A stretch of DNA of 64,000 nt from Hyphomicrobiales bacterium (GCA_930633525.1 CAKNFP010000002.1:1550001-1614000), one strand, 5' to 3'; shown: positions 34,619 to 43,037, counted from the first letter of the stretch. The notes: generated by a model not told the origin, from the letters alone. A program made the numbers and translations.

Positions 34619-35728
34619 ATGGCAGAAGTCAGCTTTCGCTCTGTATCCAAGCGCTACGGCGCCGTGACCGCGCTCGCGGATCTCGATCTCGATATCGCGC
34701 CGGGCGAGTTCGTGTCGCTTCTCGGTCCCTCCGGCTCCGGCAAGTCGACCACCCTCAACCTTTTGTCGGGGCTGCAGGATGTCGATGGCGGGCGGATCGT
34801 CATCGGCGGGCGCGACGTCACCCATGTGGCGCCCGACAAGCGGGACATTGCTCTCGTCTTCCAGAACTACGCGCTCTATCCGCATCTCACGATCTTCGAG
34901 AATATCGCGTTTCCGTTGGAAGCGCGCGGGCTTGGCTCCAAGGCGGATATCGAGAAAAAGGTCAATGCAACCGCCGTTACACTGGGCATAGGTGATTTGC
35001 TCGGGCGATATCCCAAGGAGATTTCCGGCGGGCAGCAACAACGTGTCGCCCTTGGCCGGGCCATGGTGCGCGATCCCAAGGTCTTCCTGCTCGATGAACC
35101 CCTATCCAACCTTGACGCACGCCTGCGCATCCGCATGCGGCGCGATCTTAAGGCGTTGCACGCCAAGCTTGGTTCGACGATCGTCTATGTCACACACGAT
35201 CAATCCGAGGCGATGACACTGTCCGATCGGATCGCCATCTTCAACCGCGGTTGTTTGCAGCAATTGGGCACGCCGGACGAGATCTATAATCGACCGGTCA
35301 ATATATTCGTCGCGAATTTCGTCGGCGATCGCGAGACAAATTTCTTCGACGCGAAGCTGGCCGTGTCCGGCGACGGGCCGCAGTTGTTTGGTGATGGCTT
35401 CGTCATCCCGCTGGCCCGCCCGGCCCTGACCGCGCCGGCGAATGGACATGTTAAGGTCGGGATCCGGCCCGAAAGCGTGACCATCGCGCGGTCCGACGGT
35501 GAGGGCACAATCCCGGCTGAGGTGAGCGGAACGGAGCTGGCGGGGCCTGATCTCTACGTTTTCGCACGCCTGCCCAGTGGCGAGGAACTGGGCTGCCGAT
35601 GCGAGCCCGATGTATCCGTCCGCGTGGGGGAGTTGGTGCATTTGCGCCCGGACCCGCGGCGGATCCACCTGTTCGATCCGGCCAGCGAGACCTGCATCAG
35701 CCACGGCGCGCCGAATTCATCTCATTGA
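34619..35728 (+). CDS. ABC transporter ATP-binding protein, UgpC/MalK-like (module B)
   Basis: A 369-residue ATPase of the MalK/UgpC class. Walker A GPSGSGKST near residue 37, Q-loop FQNYALYPH, signature ISGGQQQRVALGRA near 135, Walker B VFLLDEPLSNLDA, and the switch His in YVTHDQSEA. A C-terminal regulatory TOBE region (residues about 240-360) is present. It powers the module B permeases and, because modules A and C lack an ATPase, might also serve theirs; shared MsmK/UgpC-type ATPases are known in other bacteria. It starts 3 bases after the permease stop. Confidence 0.93.
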   Translation: MAEVSFRSVSKRYGAVTALADLDLDIAPGEFVSLLGPSGSGKSTTLNLLSGLQDVDGGRIVIGGRDVTHVAPDKRDIALVFQNYALYPHLTIFENIAFPLEARGLGSKADIEKKVNATAVTLGIGDLLGRYPKEISGGQQQRVALGRAMVRDPKVFLLDEPLSNLDARLRIRMRRDLKALHAKLGSTIVYVTHDQSEAMTLSDRIAIFNRGCLQQLGTPDEIYNRPVNIFVANFVGDRETNFFDAKLAVSGDGPQLFGDGFVIPLARPALTAPANGHVKVGIRPESVTIARSDGEGTIPAEVSGTELAGPDLYVFARLPSGEELGCRCEPDVSVRVGELVHLRPDPRRIHLFDPASETCISHGAPNSSH

Positions 35729-35751
35729 ACTTCAGAAAAAAGAGTCAACTC

Positions 35752-37155
35752 ATGGCACAACAGCTTTATCAGGAAGACTACGATGTTGTCGTGATCGGCG
35801 GTGGCTGCGCCGGTGTCGCGGCGGCCGCATCCGCAGCCAAGAACGGCGCGAAAACGCTGTTACTTGAGGCGGGTTCCATGATCGGCGGGGAGCTGATCAC
35901 GGGACTGCCCGTCGATGGCGCGTTGAATGCACGCGGAGAATGGATTGTCGGAGGGATACTGAAGGAAATACTGGACGAGCACGAGCGGCTCGGCGGCTAC
36001 ATCGGCCCCGTCAAGGACTGGCGCCTGATCTGGTATGTCTGCATCGACCCCGAGATGATGAAGATCGCCGTGTCGAATGTCGTGCGGCGCTACGGCGTCG
36101 ACACTTGGCTCTACAGTTTCGCCGAGGACGTCGTGGTCCGCGACGGCCGCGTCACGGGCGTGGTGGTCGTCAACAAGCGGCAACGAACGCTTGTCAATGC
36201 GAAGGTCGTGATCGACTGCTCCGGTGACGGCGACGTCGCGATGCTGGCGGGCGGCGAGGCGATGATCTCCAATGACGAGGGCGAGTTCCAGCCCTTGACG
36301 ATGCTGTTTCGCATCGGGGGGATCGATACGGAGAAGTTGCTCCAGTTTTGCGTGGATGCACCCGAGAATCTCGCAGTCGGCGAGAGCGAATGGATGGGCG
36401 CGGAGCTCAGCGCGCGCGCCTGCGCCGAAAGGCTTTACGAACAGGGGCAGCCGGCTGTTTTCATCAAGGGCGACGGGCCGCTGATCCAGGACGGCATCGC
36501 CAGCGGCGAACTCTATCCAACTGCCCTGATCGGCATCATCCCCGTGTCCAATGAACGCCGCGAAGTGTCGGTGAACACGACGCGCATAGCCAATATCGAT
36601 GCCACCGATACCAAAGCCTTGTCGCAGGCGTTCGGAGGGCTCGTGGACCAGGCGTGGAGCTGTATCCGCTTCATGCGCAAGCGTATTCCCGGCTTCGAGA
36701 AGTCCTACTTCGCCGGGCTGGCTCACCGCATCGGTATCCGCGAGACCCGCAGGATCGTTGGAGACTATGTCCTTACCCGGGACGACGTGTTCTATGCCCG
36801 CAAGCGCGACGATGGGATCGGCAAGGGGAGCCATCACATCGACATCCACCAGGATGGCATCAAGCAGGTTCGTATACCCGTGTCGGACGGTGGGTCTTAC
36901 GACATGCCTTACGACATGCTTGTGGCAAGAGGGCTGACAAACGTCTACGTGGCGGGCCGCTGTATGTCGGCGGATCGGGAGGCGCACGGCTCGGCTCGTG
37001 TCATGGGCCCGTGCATGGCGCAGGGCGAGGCGGCCGGCCTCGGCGCGGTGCTTAGTCTGGGCCTGAACGATCCCGGCAATATCCGCGGCGTGCCCGTCCG
37101 TACGCTACGCGACGGATTGCAGCGCCAAGGGGCAATTCTCGATGGCACGCACTGA
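35752..37155 (+). CDS. FAD-dependent oxidoreductase, PF12831-like (module B)
   Basis: A 467-residue flavoprotein closely resembling the one at 62752 and, less so, those at 7257 and 41507. N-terminal FAD motif YDVVVIGGGCAGVAAAASAA, IGGELITGLPVDG, the family signature RIGIRETRRIVGDYVLT near residue 330, and HHIDIHQDG followed by a C-terminal FAD contact VAGRCMSADREAHGSARV. It is the last gene of the module B operon, 23 bases after the ATPase. It should act in the cytoplasm on the imported compound. Immediately after its stop the sequence turns into a GntR gene remnant. Confidence 0.9.
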   Translation: MAQQLYQEDYDVVVIGGGCAGVAAAASAAKNGAKTLLLEAGSMIGGELITGLPVDGALNARGEWIVGGILKEILDEHERLGGYIGPVKDWRLIWYVCIDPEMMKIAVSNVVRRYGVDTWLYSFAEDVVVRDGRVTGVVVVNKRQRTLVNAKVVIDCSGDGDVAMLAGGEAMISNDEGEFQPLTMLFRIGGIDTEKLLQFCVDAPENLAVGESEWMGAELSARACAERLYEQGQPAVFIKGDGPLIQDGIASGELYPTALIGIIPVSNERREVSVNTTRIANIDATDTKALSQAFGGLVDQAWSCIRFMRKRIPGFEKSYFAGLAHRIGIRETRRIVGDYVLTRDDVFYARKRDDGIGKGSHHIDIHQDGIKQVRIPVSDGGSYDMPYDMLVARGLTNVYVAGRCMSADREAHGSARVMGPCMAQGEAAGLGAVLSLGLNDPGNIRGVPVRTLRDGLQRQGAILDGTH

Positions 37156-37464
37156 CGGGGGCCGTCGTACGGCGGGCGGCTCGTTGCGCTCTTCCATCTG
37201 ACGATTGTGCAGGCGTCGGAGAACCGGCTTCTGGTCTGCGTCTTCGAGGCGCTCAAGGCGCAGACCCTCGCCGCGCAGGAATTATTGCGCTCCCATCGCA
37301 CGCAGGCTGCGCATGCGCTTGGTGTGGGGCGGCATCGCGTGGTCTATGAAGCCATTCGCGATCGCGACCCGGTTGAAGCGCGTCTGCGCATGAGCGTGCA
37401 TTTCAACGCCAATCCGGCAGATCTCGCGCGAAATGCTGCGAAGATACGGCGCTGCCGGAAGTAA
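37156..37464 (+). pseudogene. Remnant of a GntR/FCD regulator (C-terminal part)
   Basis: Right after the oxidoreductase stop codon, an open frame reads FHLTIVQASENRLLVCVFEA and later RHRVVYEAIRDRDPVEARLR, which are standard FCD ligand-domain motifs. The DNA-binding half is absent, so this is the 3' end of a lost regulator gene. The frame is open to 37464. The junction at the stop codon marks an old deletion or rearrangement. Confidence 0.75.
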
Positions 37465-37542
37465 ACGATGCGCCTGACCGCATTTCTCGTGCCGCGCATG
37501 ATGCAACTCGTTCAGTTGCTCTTCACGGTGACGTTTCTTATA

Positions 37543-37557
37543 TGCATCCATGATGCA
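37543..37557. promoter_or_regulatory. Orphan palindrome TGCATC-N3-GATGCA
   Basis: A perfect 6-bp inverted repeat with a 3-base spacer (TGCATCCATGATGCA). Its right half, ATCCATGATGCA, also occurs at the module A divergent operator (8695-8706). It lies among gene remnants and may be the operator of a lost FCD-regulated operon. Confidence 0.45.
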
Positions 37558-37624
37558 GCTTCTGCCAGGTGATCCAACCTTCGCAAGGCCCGGCGAGTAG
37601 GCCGGGCCGCAGGAGCGGGCGGCG

Positions 37625-37795
37625 TTGGATCGACCTTGTCGTCAGTTTCCCGAGCATGGGCGGTGTCGCGATGTCCTTCTTCTGGATGGGCGCGCTTGTG
37701 GGCGACACGTAGCCGGATGGCGGCAGCCAGCCGAGACGCAGCGTGAAGAAACCGATCAGGAGCATACCGGGAAGCCCGAGAGATTGTGCGGCGCC
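37625..37795 (-). pseudogene. Fragment of a DppB-type ABC permease
   Basis: The minus strand encodes GLPGMLLIGFFTLRLGWLPP followed by SGYVSP, the conserved middle of oligopeptide-type permease subunits where a membrane segment precedes the LGWLPxSG motif. No start, EAA loop or C-terminus is present. It is not a copy of the intact dppB-like gene at 50653, whose equivalent region reads differently. Confidence 0.6.
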
Positions 37796-37956
37796 ACGGA
37801 TTCCAATCACTGGAGTTCAAAGCTGGCGTTTTCGAGCCTGCTCTCGAGGTCGAGACATTGCGTGCGTTGCGTGCCGCATTCCCGCTGGCGCCTTTGCGCA
37901 TCGATCCCGTCGACGCCTGGACAGTCGAGACACCGCTCAAGCTGCCTGGCCGTTGA
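37789..37956 (+). pseudogene. Fragment of an enolase-superfamily (mandelate racemase-like) gene
   Basis: The plus strand reads RRHGFQSLEFKAGVFEPALE, then ETLRALRAAFPLAPLRIDPV and DAWTVET before a TGA at 37954. This matches the region of the enolase superfamily carrying the KxK-like motif and the metal-binding Asp of acid-sugar dehydratases (FKxKGG..., LRxDPNxAW). Both ends of the gene are missing. It hints that sugar-acid catabolism genes once stood here. Confidence 0.65.
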
Positions 37957-38272
37957 CACTCGATCCGCCACCCATGACACGGGCCTGCTCGTATCGCGCC
38001 GGCTTCATCCGCGCTGCGATCTCGGCTGGCGAGCGGTTCCCGATAGGGTCCCGGCAGATAGTCAGGTCGGTCCAGTAACGACAATCCTGGAAGTAATCGG
38101 GAAGGTAGCCTTCGCTGGCGATGGAGTCGGAAACCTCTTCTGGTGGGGGATCGGGCCCCGTCTCCAGCGGGCCTATCTGCAGCGCGCGGCGCGCGGACAG
38201 GCGACCGACAAGCACACATCCGGCCGATCCGCCTCCGCCGATGAGATAGTCGAACTGCGTGGGGCAATCCAA
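37937..38272 (-). pseudogene. Fragment of a GMC oxidoreductase (N-terminal part)
   Basis: The minus strand starts at an ATG at 38272 and encodes FDYLIGGGGSAGCVLVGRLS, PLETGPDPPPEEV, and YEQARVMGGGSSVNGQAA, the FAD site and first signature of GMC enzymes. It then stops at 37937, about 110 residues in, where about 530 are normal. Its end overlaps the enolase fragment on the other strand, marking a deletion junction. Confidence 0.8.
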
Positions 38273-38324
38273 GATACAAATCCGCCCATGCGAGCGGCAG
38301 ATTAATTACATCCTTGATCATTAA

Positions 38325-38361
38325 GTTACAACATTGACATTTTAATCACCGCGCGCATGAT
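38325..38361 (+). promoter_or_regulatory. Promoter-operator element of module C regulator
   Basis: GTTACAACATTGACA (38325-38339) contains a consensus -35 TTGACA (38334-38339); CATGAT at 38356-38361 is a 4/6 match to a -10 box at 16 bases. The same 15-base element, GTTACATCGTTGACA, occurs at 43000-43014 before the module C permeases. Transcription would start almost at the ATG at 38370, so the mRNA may be leaderless or a later start may be used. Confidence 0.55.
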
Positions 38362-38369
38362 GGCTGCCA

Positions 38370-39170
38370 ATGGTCCCTGCCGGGCCGATGGAGCCAGTCC
38401 CTGTGCCAGACCTTGCCAATGACGAGGCAACCGGTGATGCAGCCGCCCTCAGCGGCCGTCTTGCCATAGCTGTCTACGAGCAGATCGAGCGGCTTATTCG
38501 TCGCGGGGAGTTTCCCAAGGGGGTCAAGTTACCGCCCGAGGCGGAGCTCGCGCGGCGCTTCGGCGTGTCCAGGCCCGTTGTCAGAGAGGCTTTGGCACGG
38601 CTGCGGGAGGAGGGGATCGTGCGGTCCCAGCAGGGTTCGGGCACATTCGTGATCCGCGGAATGCTGCCGAGCGCGACTGCCTTGCCCGCAATCCGCACGC
38701 TCGCGGATCTCCTGCGCTACTACGAGTATCGTACGGACGTCGAGGCGGCCACCGCGGGGCTTGCGGCCGAGCGCCGGACGACTGATGACATCGCGGTGAT
38801 CAGCAAGGTTCTTGCCGGGGCGGAGGACATGCTGAAGCAAGGTCAGCTGGAACTGCTTGCCGATGCGAACTTCGCATTCCACCGAGCGGTTGCGCAGGCG
38901 ACCCGGAATCCATTTTACGTCCGCACGTTGGAAATGATGCCGAATTTCATCGGCCGTCACAAACTCGACCTCGTCGTCTCCAATGACAGCACCTCCGAGG
39001 CACATCTGTGGCGGATACACCGCGAGCATGTGGCCATCTTCGAAGCCATTGAAGCTGCTGATCCGGCGCGTGCGCGGACCGAGATGCAGCGCCATATCCT
39101 GGCCGCGCGAGACGTGGTGCTGAACCGACAGTCGCTGCTTGAATCCGTGGAGTTCGACATCAGGGAATGA
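38370..39170 (+). CDS. GntR-family transcriptional regulator, FCD domain (module C)
   Basis: A 266-residue regulator from the first ATG; an ATG at 38388 is also possible and neither has a clear ribosome site. Winged helix with VKLPPEAELARRFGVSRPVV near residue 50, then QGSGTFV, then the FCD domain with ANFAFHRAVAQATRNPFYVR and RIHREHVAIFEAIEAADPAR. It precedes the module C binding-protein gene by 60 bases. The GTTACAwCrTTGACA element in front of it and in front of the module C permeases suggests control of both. Confidence 0.87.
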   Translation: MVPAGPMEPVPVPDLANDEATGDAAALSGRLAIAVYEQIERLIRRGEFPKGVKLPPEAELARRFGVSRPVVREALARLREEGIVRSQQGSGTFVIRGMLPSATALPAIRTLADLLRYYEYRTDVEAATAGLAAERRTTDDIAVISKVLAGAEDMLKQGQLELLADANFAFHRAVAQATRNPFYVRTLEMMPNFIGRHKLDLVVSNDSTSEAHLWRIHREHVAIFEAIEAADPARARTEMQRHILAARDVVLNRQSLLESVEFDIRE

Positions 39171-39230
39171 GCGCCCTGCATTCGGCACGGCAAAGCTGGC
39201 CGATCATTGATAATAAACGGGAGGAGAACG

Positions 39231-40496
39231 ATGCTCACCAGACGCCATGCCGTGCTTGGCATGACCGGCGCCACCCTGACGGCTGCGTTGCCAGCCCGGG
39301 CTGAGGACAAGAAGCTGACCATCGTGGCGCATGCTGTGCATCGCGCGGCAGCGACGACCGGCAAGGGCGGCGATATAACCGCTACGTGGCGGGAAAAAGC
39401 CGGCGCTAAGATCGAATGGCTGACATTCGGCGTGGACGCGACCAACGAACGCGCGCTACGCGAGGCAGGGCTTAGCCAGGGTAGCATCGATATCGCTTTC
39501 GTGCTGAACGGCTATGTCGGCCCGCAATATGCCCAGCTCTTTGAAGATCTCAAGACATGGCAAGCGCGGGATCCTATCCCCGCTTTCGACGAGATCCCGG
39601 ACGCGATGTTGGCGACCCATCGCTACGATGGACACTTGGCGGCGCTGCCCTATCGCCACGCGACCCACGGTCTACATTACAACAGCGACCTTTTCGCGGA
39701 ACGCGGGATAGCCGATCCTCCCGGGACAATTGCCGACTTGATCGCGACGGCCGAGAAGCTGAGCTACGAGCGGCCAGACGGTACACGTGTCTACGGTTTC
39801 GTCCTGAGCATGGAGGATCTCGCCTGCGCCTTGGACTGGATACGGGCGTTCGGCGGGGATTTCATCACGCCTGATCTCAAGGTCGTCGTGGATGAGGCGC
39901 CGGCGGTGAAGGCAGTCGCGACGTTGCGCGAACTCGTCCAGAAGAATGTGATGCCGCGCAATATCATGAACTTCAAGAACGAGGACGTGATCAACCATAT
40001 GCAACAGGGCAGGGCGGCCATGACGAACAGCCCGTTCGGCCGCTATGCGACGTTCAATGATCCGAAGGCGAGCAAATTCCCCGGCAAAATTCCTGTCGTG
40101 ACATTGCCGGATGGCGCTGATGGGAAGCCCATACCCGCGAAGACCTCCGTCTGGGCCATGGCAATCCCGCGCAATACCCCCAACAAGGAACTTGCCTGGA
40201 GCCTCATCCGACATCTCAGTACCCCCGAGAGCACAATCCTCGCCACTCTCAACGGCAACGGTCCCGTGCGTCCGTCCGCCTATAATGACAAGCGTGTGCA
40301 GGACCTCCTGCCCTATGCGAGCGCCGAGAAAGCCGCGCTCAGCACGGCACGGCTCATCACGCCGAGCTTTGCCAATGCCCCGCGTGCCATGAACGTGCTG
40401 ATGGAAGAGCTGGGCCTGGCTCTCCTTGGCCGGAAGGAGCCTCAAGCCGCGATGAGCGACGCAAAGGCGCGAGTGGTGCCACTTCTGACGGCCTGA
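39231..40496 (+). CDS. ABC transporter solute-binding protein (module C)
   Basis: A 421-residue secreted protein with a leader MLTRRHAVLGMTGATL containing a twin arginine and cleavage near ARA-ED. GGGAGGAG precedes the ATG at 39231. It is the paralogue of the module A protein: PYRHATHGLHYNSDLFAERG near residue 140 and VWAMAIPRNTPNKELAWSL near 310 are shared in pattern. It presumably serves the permeases at 43157-44927, though two enzyme genes on the other strand lie between. A strong hairpin terminator follows. Ligand unknown. Confidence 0.9.
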   Translation: MLTRRHAVLGMTGATLTAALPARAEDKKLTIVAHAVHRAAATTGKGGDITATWREKAGAKIEWLTFGVDATNERALREAGLSQGSIDIAFVLNGYVGPQYAQLFEDLKTWQARDPIPAFDEIPDAMLATHRYDGHLAALPYRHATHGLHYNSDLFAERGIADPPGTIADLIATAEKLSYERPDGTRVYGFVLSMEDLACALDWIRAFGGDFITPDLKVVVDEAPAVKAVATLRELVQKNVMPRNIMNFKNEDVINHMQQGRAAMTNSPFGRYATFNDPKASKFPGKIPVVTLPDGADGKPIPAKTSVWAMAIPRNTPNKELAWSLIRHLSTPESTILATLNGNGPVRPSAYNDKRVQDLLPYASAEKAALSTARLITPSFANAPRAMNVLMEELGLALLGRKEPQAAMSDAKARVVPLLTA

Positions 40497-40518
40497 GGTC
40501 AGATCCCACGGTTATGGC

Positions 40519-40549
40519 AGCCTGCCGGGGATAGGTTCTCCGGCAGGCT
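40519..40549. terminator. Bidirectional hairpin terminator
   Basis: AGCCTGCCGG (40519-40528) and CCGGCAGGCT (40540-40549) form a perfect 10-bp stem with an 11-base loop, followed by TCTTCT. It lies between the convergent binding-protein and dehydrogenase genes and can serve both. Confidence 0.8.
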
Positions 40550-40553
40550 TCTT

Positions 40554-41459
40554 CTATGGGCTGAAATGACGGGTGATGCTCGCGAAACAGGCGTCGATCA
40601 GGGCCTCGAAGCCTTCGATCGCCGCCCCGGCGATATGCGGCGTAGCCAGAATCCCTGGCGTGTAGCGGATCCTGTCGGCCGGAAGCGGCTCGGTCGCGAA
40701 ATTGTCGAAGCTCGCTGCTGCCAGATAGCCTTCCCCGACAGCGAGGCGCGCGGCCGCTTCGTCGACAACACCGGCCCGGGAAACCGAGATGAGGACCGCT
40801 GAGCGCTTCATCCGGGCGATCTCCGACGCCCCGATCGCGCAAAGGGTCGCTGGATTCAACGGGAGTTGCACGGTGACGATGTCGGAGCTCCCGAGCAGCT
40901 CATCCTTTGCGGCGAGACGCGCAGAAACACCTGCAACATCCGCCGCGACGACGTCATGGTAGAGAATAGAAACGTCGAAGGATTGCAGGAGCCTGGCGAG
41001 ATCGCGCCCTATGGCACCATATCCCATGAGCCCTACAGTTTTGCCCTGAAGCCCGCGCGGCGGCACACCGACCCTTCCTGTCTCCCACCTGCCGCGAGAC
41101 CAGGAAACGGCTACGTCAGGCAGCTGCCGCAGAAGCGCGAGCATGGCGAGCAGGATGAATTCCGAGACGCTGCGAGCATTGACCCCGGGTAGCTCGGCCG
41201 TCGCGATGCCACGGCTCCCCACATAGTCCCGGTTGATATTGTCCAGTCCCGTTCCCCAGCGCTGGACGAGTTTCAGGCGGGGTGCCGCGGCAAGGAGTGC
41301 GTTTGCAACCGGCTCCGTGCCAACGACGAGCACGTCCAGCTTCGCGAGCGCGTCGTGGTCGGTCGGTGCCGCGCCCAGAAACGCGATCTCGATCTCAGGG
41401 GGACAGCCCTGTTGGATGCGCGCGCGCTGATCAGATGTCCATTCCATCGCGAAGCCCAC
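40554..41459 (-). CDS. D-isomer-specific 2-hydroxyacid dehydrogenase
   Basis: An NAD-dependent dehydrogenase of about 300 residues. It shows RWGTGLDNI near residue 75, the nucleotide site VGLMGYGAIGRDLARLLQSF near 145, the SRAGVVDEAA active-site Arg region and the late TPHIAG with the catalytic His. It would reduce or oxidise a 2-keto/2-hydroxy acid. The start is uncertain: GTG at 41459 is given, ATG at 41447 is possible, and a CTG at 41510 has the best ribosome site (AGGGAG, 7 bases) and overlaps the upstream TGA as CTGA. It is coupled to the FAD oxidoreductase gene. Confidence 0.87.
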   Translation of the reverse strand: MGFAMEWTSDQRARIQQGCPPEIEIAFLGAAPTDHDALAKLDVLVVGTEPVANALLAAAPRLKLVQRWGTGLDNINRDYVGSRGIATAELPGVNARSVSEFILLAMLALLRQLPDVAVSWSRGRWETGRVGVPPRGLQGKTVGLMGYGAIGRDLARLLQSFDVSILYHDVVAADVAGVSARLAAKDELLGSSDIVTVQLPLNPATLCAIGASEIARMKRSAVLISVSRAGVVDEAAARLAVGEGYLAAASFDNFATEPLPADRIRYTPGILATPHIAGAAIEGFEALIDACFASITRHFSP

Positions 41460-41506
41460 GACGAGACGTCGCGATGGATCCGAACGAGCCGTTTCGGCAA
41501 AGAGCG

Positions 41507-42925
41507 TCAGAGTTGTGCTCCCTGGACTTTCAGGGCCTGCTGGATGATGCCGATGGGGAGGTGCCGTGCTTCGACACGGCGATCGGCGGCCAAAGCGGCG
41601 GCGACCCCCGCGGCCTGGCCGGTGACGATGCATCCGGCCTGCTGGCGAATGGAACCGCAGGCCACACGATCCGCAGAAACGCAACGTCCCGCTACCAGCA
41701 GGCCGTCGATCTCCTCGGGGACCAGGATGCGGAACGGGATCTGATAAAGCCTGCCGCCGCGAATCGCGGTCATGCGCGTTTTTTCGCTGCCGTCGATGTT
41801 GTGGACATCGACCGTTGCGCCGCAATAGCCGATGCTGTCGGGAAAGCTGCGCGCTTCAAGCACGTCCTCGCCGGTCAACATGTACTCGCCGATGACGCGC
41901 CTCGTCTCGCGTATGCCGATGTTGTCGGCGATCTGCAAGACATAGGCGTTTTCGTAGCCGGGGACGTATTTGCGGTAGAACTCGCCGATCTTCAGCGTGA
42001 AGTCACGCATCGATCCGATGGCCTCGCTGAGTGTCTTGTTATCCGTGGCGTCAACGCGATAGGCCATGTCCACATTGTGCATGGTGGTATCGTACACGAC
42101 TTTACCGTTGCGGAAGATCGGACGCAGGATGTTGTTATGCGCCCGTGGGTTAAGGGTCGTTGAACCAAATGCGCCGGGGTAATCGCCAGCCTGCGCGGCC
42201 ACTTCGCGCAAGCGCGGCAGCCCCGGGATCGTCAGCGGCTTGCCTTCCTCGTAGAGCTCGCGCAGCTTTCTCAGATAGCGCTCCGAGAAATCCTCTCGGC
42301 CACTGCATGCATAGTCGATCGTCTTGTCGAGCTCGACGCCGCCCATCAGGAAGTACATGGTGATGGGTTGGACATAGGTGGGGTCGCCATTCTCACCCTG
42401 TTCGTAGCGAGCGCCGGCAAGCCAGGCCACATGGCCGTCACCCGTGGCGTCAATCACGCAGTCCGCGATGATTTCGTCGCCGAAGTTGGCCTTTACCCCA
42501 GCAACACGCCCGTTCTCCCGCAGCACCGCGGTGACCTTCGTGTGATAGTCGATGGCAACGCCTGCCTCGCGGCACATCTTGTCAATGACCACCTTCATGA
42601 TCTCGGGGTCGAAGCTGACACGGATCGTCGCATGCCCCGGGGTGCCGTAAGCACCGCCTGCGTCGATAAGCCGATCGATCATCTCCTGGGCGATCCCCTG
42701 CACCACCTGATCCCCGGCATGCGATGTCTCCATCTCGACGAGCGTTTCCAGGTCCCGCCACGGTTGGTGCCGCAAGGAGACTATTCCCGGGACAAGGCCA
42801 CCGGTCATGGTGCCGCCGAGATAGCTTGATTGCTCGAGAAGCGTGACATTCGCACCCGCCCGCGCTGCAGCAATAGCCGCGGCGAAGCCGCTCGTTCCGC
42901 CGCCGACCACAACCACTTTCGCCAT
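41507..42925 (-). CDS. FAD-dependent oxidoreductase, PF12831-like (module C)
   Basis: A 472-residue flavoprotein, the most divergent of the four in the window. FAD site AKVVVVGGGTSGFAAAIAAA at the N-terminus, LGGTMTGGLVPG, the signature NIGIRETRRVIGEYMLT near residue 335, and LLVAGRCVSADRVACGSIRQ near the C-terminus. The usual HHIDIHQDG block is altered to TVDVHNIDG, and the middle is different, so its substrate probably differs. GGGGAG precedes the ATG at 42925, and a TTGGATCC core lies just upstream at 42939-42946. It is divergent from the module C permeases. Confidence 0.9.
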   Translation of the reverse strand: MAKVVVVGGGTSGFAAAIAAARAGANVTLLEQSSYLGGTMTGGLVPGIVSLRHQPWRDLETLVEMETSHAGDQVVQGIAQEMIDRLIDAGGAYGTPGHATIRVSFDPEIMKVVIDKMCREAGVAIDYHTKVTAVLRENGRVAGVKANFGDEIIADCVIDATGDGHVAWLAGARYEQGENGDPTYVQPITMYFLMGGVELDKTIDYACSGREDFSERYLRKLRELYEEGKPLTIPGLPRLREVAAQAGDYPGAFGSTTLNPRAHNNILRPIFRNGKVVYDTTMHNVDMAYRVDATDNKTLSEAIGSMRDFTLKIGEFYRKYVPGYENAYVLQIADNIGIRETRRVIGEYMLTGEDVLEARSFPDSIGYCGATVDVHNIDGSEKTRMTAIRGGRLYQIPFRILVPEEIDGLLVAGRCVSADRVACGSIRQQAGCIVTGQAAGVAAALAADRRVEARHLPIGIIQQALKVQGAQL

Positions 42926-42987
42926 AACTTCGCTCCCCTTGGATCCGATCGGGCCGCGCCCGATGCCCATTTGTTGAACTTACAAAT

Positions 42988-43037
42988 ATGTAATTCAATG
43001 TTACATCGTTGACAGAAATGCAAGGGGGGCCTAGACG
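42988..43037 (+). promoter_or_regulatory. Promoter and operator of module C permeases
   Basis: ATGTAA-N7-TTACAT (42988-43006) is a perfect 6-bp inverted repeat. It runs into TTGACA (43009-43014), with TAGACG 17 bases on (43032-43037) as a weak -10. The GTTACATCGTTGACA stretch matches 13 of 15 bases of the element at 38325. Both the divergent oxidoreductase and the permeases could be controlled here. Confidence 0.55.
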
